Of a stretch of DNA of 64,000 bases, positions 60,678 to 64,000 are shown piece by piece; position 1 is the stretch's first letter; every line of letters starts with the position of its first letter. The position numbers were made by a program, and so were the translations under genes. The notes beneath the pieces were generated by a model that ran no database searches, was not told the DNA's origin, and was given only the letters and a program-made list of their open reading frames with translations. This DNA comes from Medicago truncatula (taxonomy: Eukaryota > Streptophyta > Magnoliopsida > Fabales > Fabaceae). The stretch covers positions 46,604,494 to 46,668,493 of the forward strand of contig NC_053045.1 in NCBI RefSeq assembly GCF_003473485.1, given 5' to 3'.

Positions 60678-63576
60678 TGTAACGCCCTATTTCTATTAAA
60701 GTGATAAAATACGCGAATGATATAAATATTCAAGAAATAGTCGTCACGTCAATCACAAAATCCAAAATAACATGCATGTGTAAAATTCTTAACAGTCACG
60801 GCGGATAAAGATCATACATCTCAAAGGTATACATGTCATGATATAAAAAAATATCTCAATATAAAAATTCTCCAAATCCCGACAAGTGGGGAAACTTCCA
60901 ACACATAAATAGTCCGCAACAGATAATTTAGATAATCATAAACAGACACCTAGAGTCTATCCTAGACTCTAAGAAACCGATACCGGAGATAGCTCCCGAT
61001 ATTCGACCAAGCACCAAGCAACTCACCGAAGCAACTAACCCTGCACGTCGTCTACCCATCCATACAGACAGGTAGGCGGTCAAAACCACTGGGGGTAAGC
61101 TTTACATCAATCATAATCAATAAAATAGATTTGAGCATATATGAATTAAAGTCAATTCCGAGTATTTCACATAAACAGTTAATTCAATATACACATTCAC
61201 ATAACAATTTCAAATATCATGATCAAGTATTCACCAAGCACACTTATCATCAACAATTATCATTCACAATCTCATCACAATCTTCAACAATTATCATTCA
61301 CATGCAACAATTACAACTCATGTTAATTATGCAATGCGCCTAATTCCGACACATATATGCATGTGGTACCAAATAACAACAACAAGATGCCAACCGCACA
61401 TCTTATGTAAGAGTACACCTCATCTTACGCACAACTATGTAAAAGTACACCTCCTTTTACATTTCACATATGACATGATATGACAATGATGCATGGACAT
61501 AAGCAAAGACCCAATAATGCAAACTACTCAACATACAACAACACAATGTAAAAGTACACCTCCAATTACATTGCTCAACTTCAACAACAATTGCATTATC
61601 AAGCATTTACATCCACACAATCAACATGCCATTATTCAATTAAGAGTCATCACCAAATATCACAAATTCATCAACATGTATTCATTAATCCACTTCAACT
61701 ATATCATATAGTTCAACAACTTCATACAACTTTTCATAATACAAGTAAAGGAGGAAAATACAACACCTAATGATAAATATCATATTTAAGACCTCACAAT
61801 TACTCACATATCTTCATTCAATCGTATCAAACTAATCTCAAAATATTATAAGGTATTTGGCTCAAAGAATCATTTTTGATAAAGTCTGTCTCAAGTGGCA
61901 AACAGCCAACATTGATAATTCCCAAAATAAAGTAACTTATTCAAGTTTGAAGACTCACAACTCAATCTTAATCAATTATGTAATCAAGAGCTTAAGTCAC
62001 TTACAATATTAGACATTAGTTCAGAGTATAGCTTAAGTTCGTATGAGAAAACCCAAGTTCACATTTTCCTCATTCCCACCTGAAATATCAAGTTTAGCAT
62101 GATTAAGATGTTTGACCAAGATTACAAGTCTTGTCTAAGTCTATATGAACTGTAGACCCAACTTATAATCCCATTTAGTTCACAAAAGTTCATTCCGACA
62201 AAAATCTGAAATTCCCAAAAATTCAAGTTTCAATCTTAAAACATGTTCCAATAGATTTAGGAGTTCAAACAGTAGTTAAACAAGTTGAAAGAAGCATTTT
62301 ACAAAGTTCGGATTGGCTCCCTAAAGTCCGGAACGAAAATCAAAGGTTGCTGAAACTGAGCATGTTCGCTTAAGCGACCACCTTGTTTGCTTAAGCGAAC
62401 AAAGTTCCAGAAGCTACAACAAAAGTTCGCTTCCGGTTCGCTTAAGCGAACCAGTCACAAAACCTACTGTGATTGTTCGCTTACTCGTTCGCTTAAGCGA
62501 ACAGTCATAATTCTGCAGAAAAATATTACGGGTTTCAACCCTTTTTCACCCAAAATTCCCAATTTTGATCTCCCAATGCCCAAATATGTTTCCAAAGTTT
62601 GTTTACAGGTCAAAACAACTAAAACACATCAAACATGAAAACAATTGCCATATGAACATAATTCACCAAATCAACCCATTTTTACAAAACCAACAACAAC
62701 AACAACTTATTTCTCATCGTCAAATCATGATTTATGAACACCCAAGCCATGAATCATCAACAACAATATTCCTTAACAACAACAACATCAATTAAACATG
62801 ATTCTCATCATAATTGAACAACAACATCGCATAATTCAACAATTTGAGCACAATTCACAATATAACATTTTCACATACTATGAACATGCAATTTCACCAA
62901 CAACAATTCAATTATCACCAATTTCATTCATTCAAACATATCCCCATAATTAAAGCACGAATTTCAACAACTATGAAAAATAATCAATTATTCAACTAAG
63001 CACTTTATCATGCAATTAATGAAAAATTACAACTAATTGATTATGGTTGAATTCTAACCCTCTTACCTTAATTAGCACAAATCATAGCCCAAACTTCAAT
63101 TTAGCTCCTAGAATCACCACCACCTCTTAGGTCTTCAAGTCTCTTCTCTTCTAACCTTTTTGCTCTTCTCTTGCACTTTCTCTCTCTACCTCTCTCTAAA
63201 AATCTTGTGAAATGAAAAATAAATGTTATTTTCTCTTAAGACAAGGTTTATATAGACTATTCTCAAATGGGCTCAACCCTAATGTCGTAGTGGGCTTAAC
63301 CCACTCAATCACAATTCTAAAATGTTTCTACACACTTAACGGTAAAATACTAACAACGGTCACTTACCGGCTCACAACTATTTACCACACTAGTAACTTA
63401 GTAAAATAATGGTTCTCACTAAAACACTAAAAATAATTCTCACCAAAAATTACTAAATTACCCTCCGAACACGAAAACCCAAGAAAATACACCCAATGAT
63501 AATTAATCACATGCAAGCACAAAAAAATAATATTAAAACAATTAAAAATAAATGTAGCGAAAATCAGGTTGTTACA
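60678..63576 (-). mobile_element. 2.9-kb solo-LTR-like element inserted in the LINE
   Basis: The ends are TGTAACGCCC (left) and GGTTGTTACA (right), i.e. TG...CA with a short inverted TGTAAC/GTTACA. The flanks GTGAT (60673-60677) and TTGAT (63577-63581) are a 5-bp target duplication with one mismatch. On the minus strand a TATA-like CTATATAAACC (near 63250) precedes a CT-rich leader, suggesting minus orientation. I found no gag or pol. It may be a solo LTR of a large gypsy-type element or a non-coding LARD. The short frames inside are low-complexity His/Gln/Asn-rich noise. Confidence 0.65.
62364..62509. repeat. Repeated 16-bp palindromes in the LTR
   Basis: The perfect palindrome GTTCGCTTAAGCGAAC occurs near 62438 and 62494. 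Partial copies lie near 62364 and 62386 (GTTCGCTTAAGCGACC, TTTGCTTAAGCGAACA). They give four TTCGCTTAAGCGAA-like sites in about 150 bp. Confidence 0.85.
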
Positions 63577-64000
63577 TTGATCATTCATAAATTTGGGATA
63601 TCATTAGACATAAAACAGCTTCGTTGAATATTTATTTGTTTGGATGAAGGCTTCTGAACAATAGGATACCATCTAAGAACAACTTGGCTCCACATGAAAT
63701 TTTACAACGTGCAAGAGGTTGTGGGAAATATGGAACAACAATCATTTGTTTTTTATGTTAATTATTTGGAAATATTTGGTTTCAAGCTTTCATTTGGCTT
63801 AGTATTTATTGTGTTCTTCCATGTTCTTATTTAGAATTTGATCTTCGATTTGGCGATTTTGTCTTATGCTATAAAAATATGTTCTCTTCTCGGTATTTGA
63901 TTTGGTTTGCTTGTGTTTGAATTATTTGAAGGGAAAAAATTTCTCAAGTATTCTATCACAAGGAGTTATTATTGTCGCATAAAGTAAAATTTATCGTTTA

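Larger units (their letters stand above)
60030..64000 (+). mobile_element. Degenerate LINE ORF2 3' region split by an LTR element
   Basis: 60030-60677 reads, with stops and shifts, as the zf-RVT part of a LINE: WIKWSKVCL near the start, LLCDRFKKLFELAENH-like text, then SVKGVYHALTRMKISD. After the LTR insertion the same frame type resumes at 63577: SLNIYLFGWRLLNNRIPSKN, then NLAPHEILQRARGCG and further decayed text to the window end. It is dead and incomplete at both ends. Confidence 0.75.

Noticed and set aside
61131..62795. Several His/Gln/Asn-rich frames inside the LTR
   Set aside because: Low-complexity translation of CAA/CAT-rich DNA without domains.

Overview
This is plant nuclear DNA: AT-rich, intron-bearing genes, organelle-targeted housekeeping proteins and many short transposable elements. 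Several repeat families are of a kind common in legumes (a GGGTTAAATAT-ended foldback with 9-bp target duplications, and a TTTGGTTYCAC-ended AT-rich element), so a legume, perhaps Medicago or a relative, is the best guess. That is inference, not proof.

Layout. 1-1638: 5' two-thirds of a SAL1-type phosphatase (minus), running off the left edge. 2116-2377: a small secreted proline-rich gene (minus) with a broken signal-peptide reading frame. 2660-5000: a Mutator-type MITE and a retroposed 519-bp element. 5582-11404: a four-exon PLATZ zinc-binding factor (minus) with a 3.25-kb intron. 11.4-23.6 kb: repeat-dominated DNA with LINE and Stowaway pieces, a nested stack (Stowaway split by a Mutator-like element, itself split by a hAT element inside a GRF zinc-finger gene), a Tourist-like MITE and a GC-rich organelle-like insert. 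24.2-25.9 kb: a frameshifted DUF632 pseudogene. 26.6-36.1 kb: a gene cluster with a P-class PPR gene (minus) sharing a 274-bp promoter with a mitochondrial thioredoxin o gene (plus), then a PLS-class PPR gene. 36.8-41 kb: more repeats and an unusual patchwork scar. 42.0-47.5 kb: a nine-exon copper P-type ATPase of the RAN1/HMA7 type. 50.9-51.4 kb: a VQ-motif gene. 52.9-58.05 kb: plastid lumazine synthase (minus). 59.2-64 kb: LINE remnants, one split by a 2.9-kb solo-LTR-like element.

The genes are not one pathway. Several act in organelles: SAL1 (PAP removal and retrograde signalling), thioredoxin o, PPR proteins (organelle RNA) and lumazine synthase (riboflavin). RAN1 loads copper in the secretory pathway and onto ethylene receptors.

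The most interesting signals are not protein genes. (1) Four tiny inserts, each a GTAACC-like tag plus a short A-run, lie between 9-18 bp perfect direct repeats, with eight more A/T-tract inserts of the same design; they look like tail-only retroposition scars. (2) A patch at 40.66-40.95 kb holds a circularly permuted 50-bp copy of the PPR gene 13 kb away, between perfect 37-bp inverted arms. (3) The transposon nest can be taken apart exactly by its target duplications, and removing the hAT restores the GRF zinc-finger frame. All calls come from reading the sequence by eye; no database or alignment was run.
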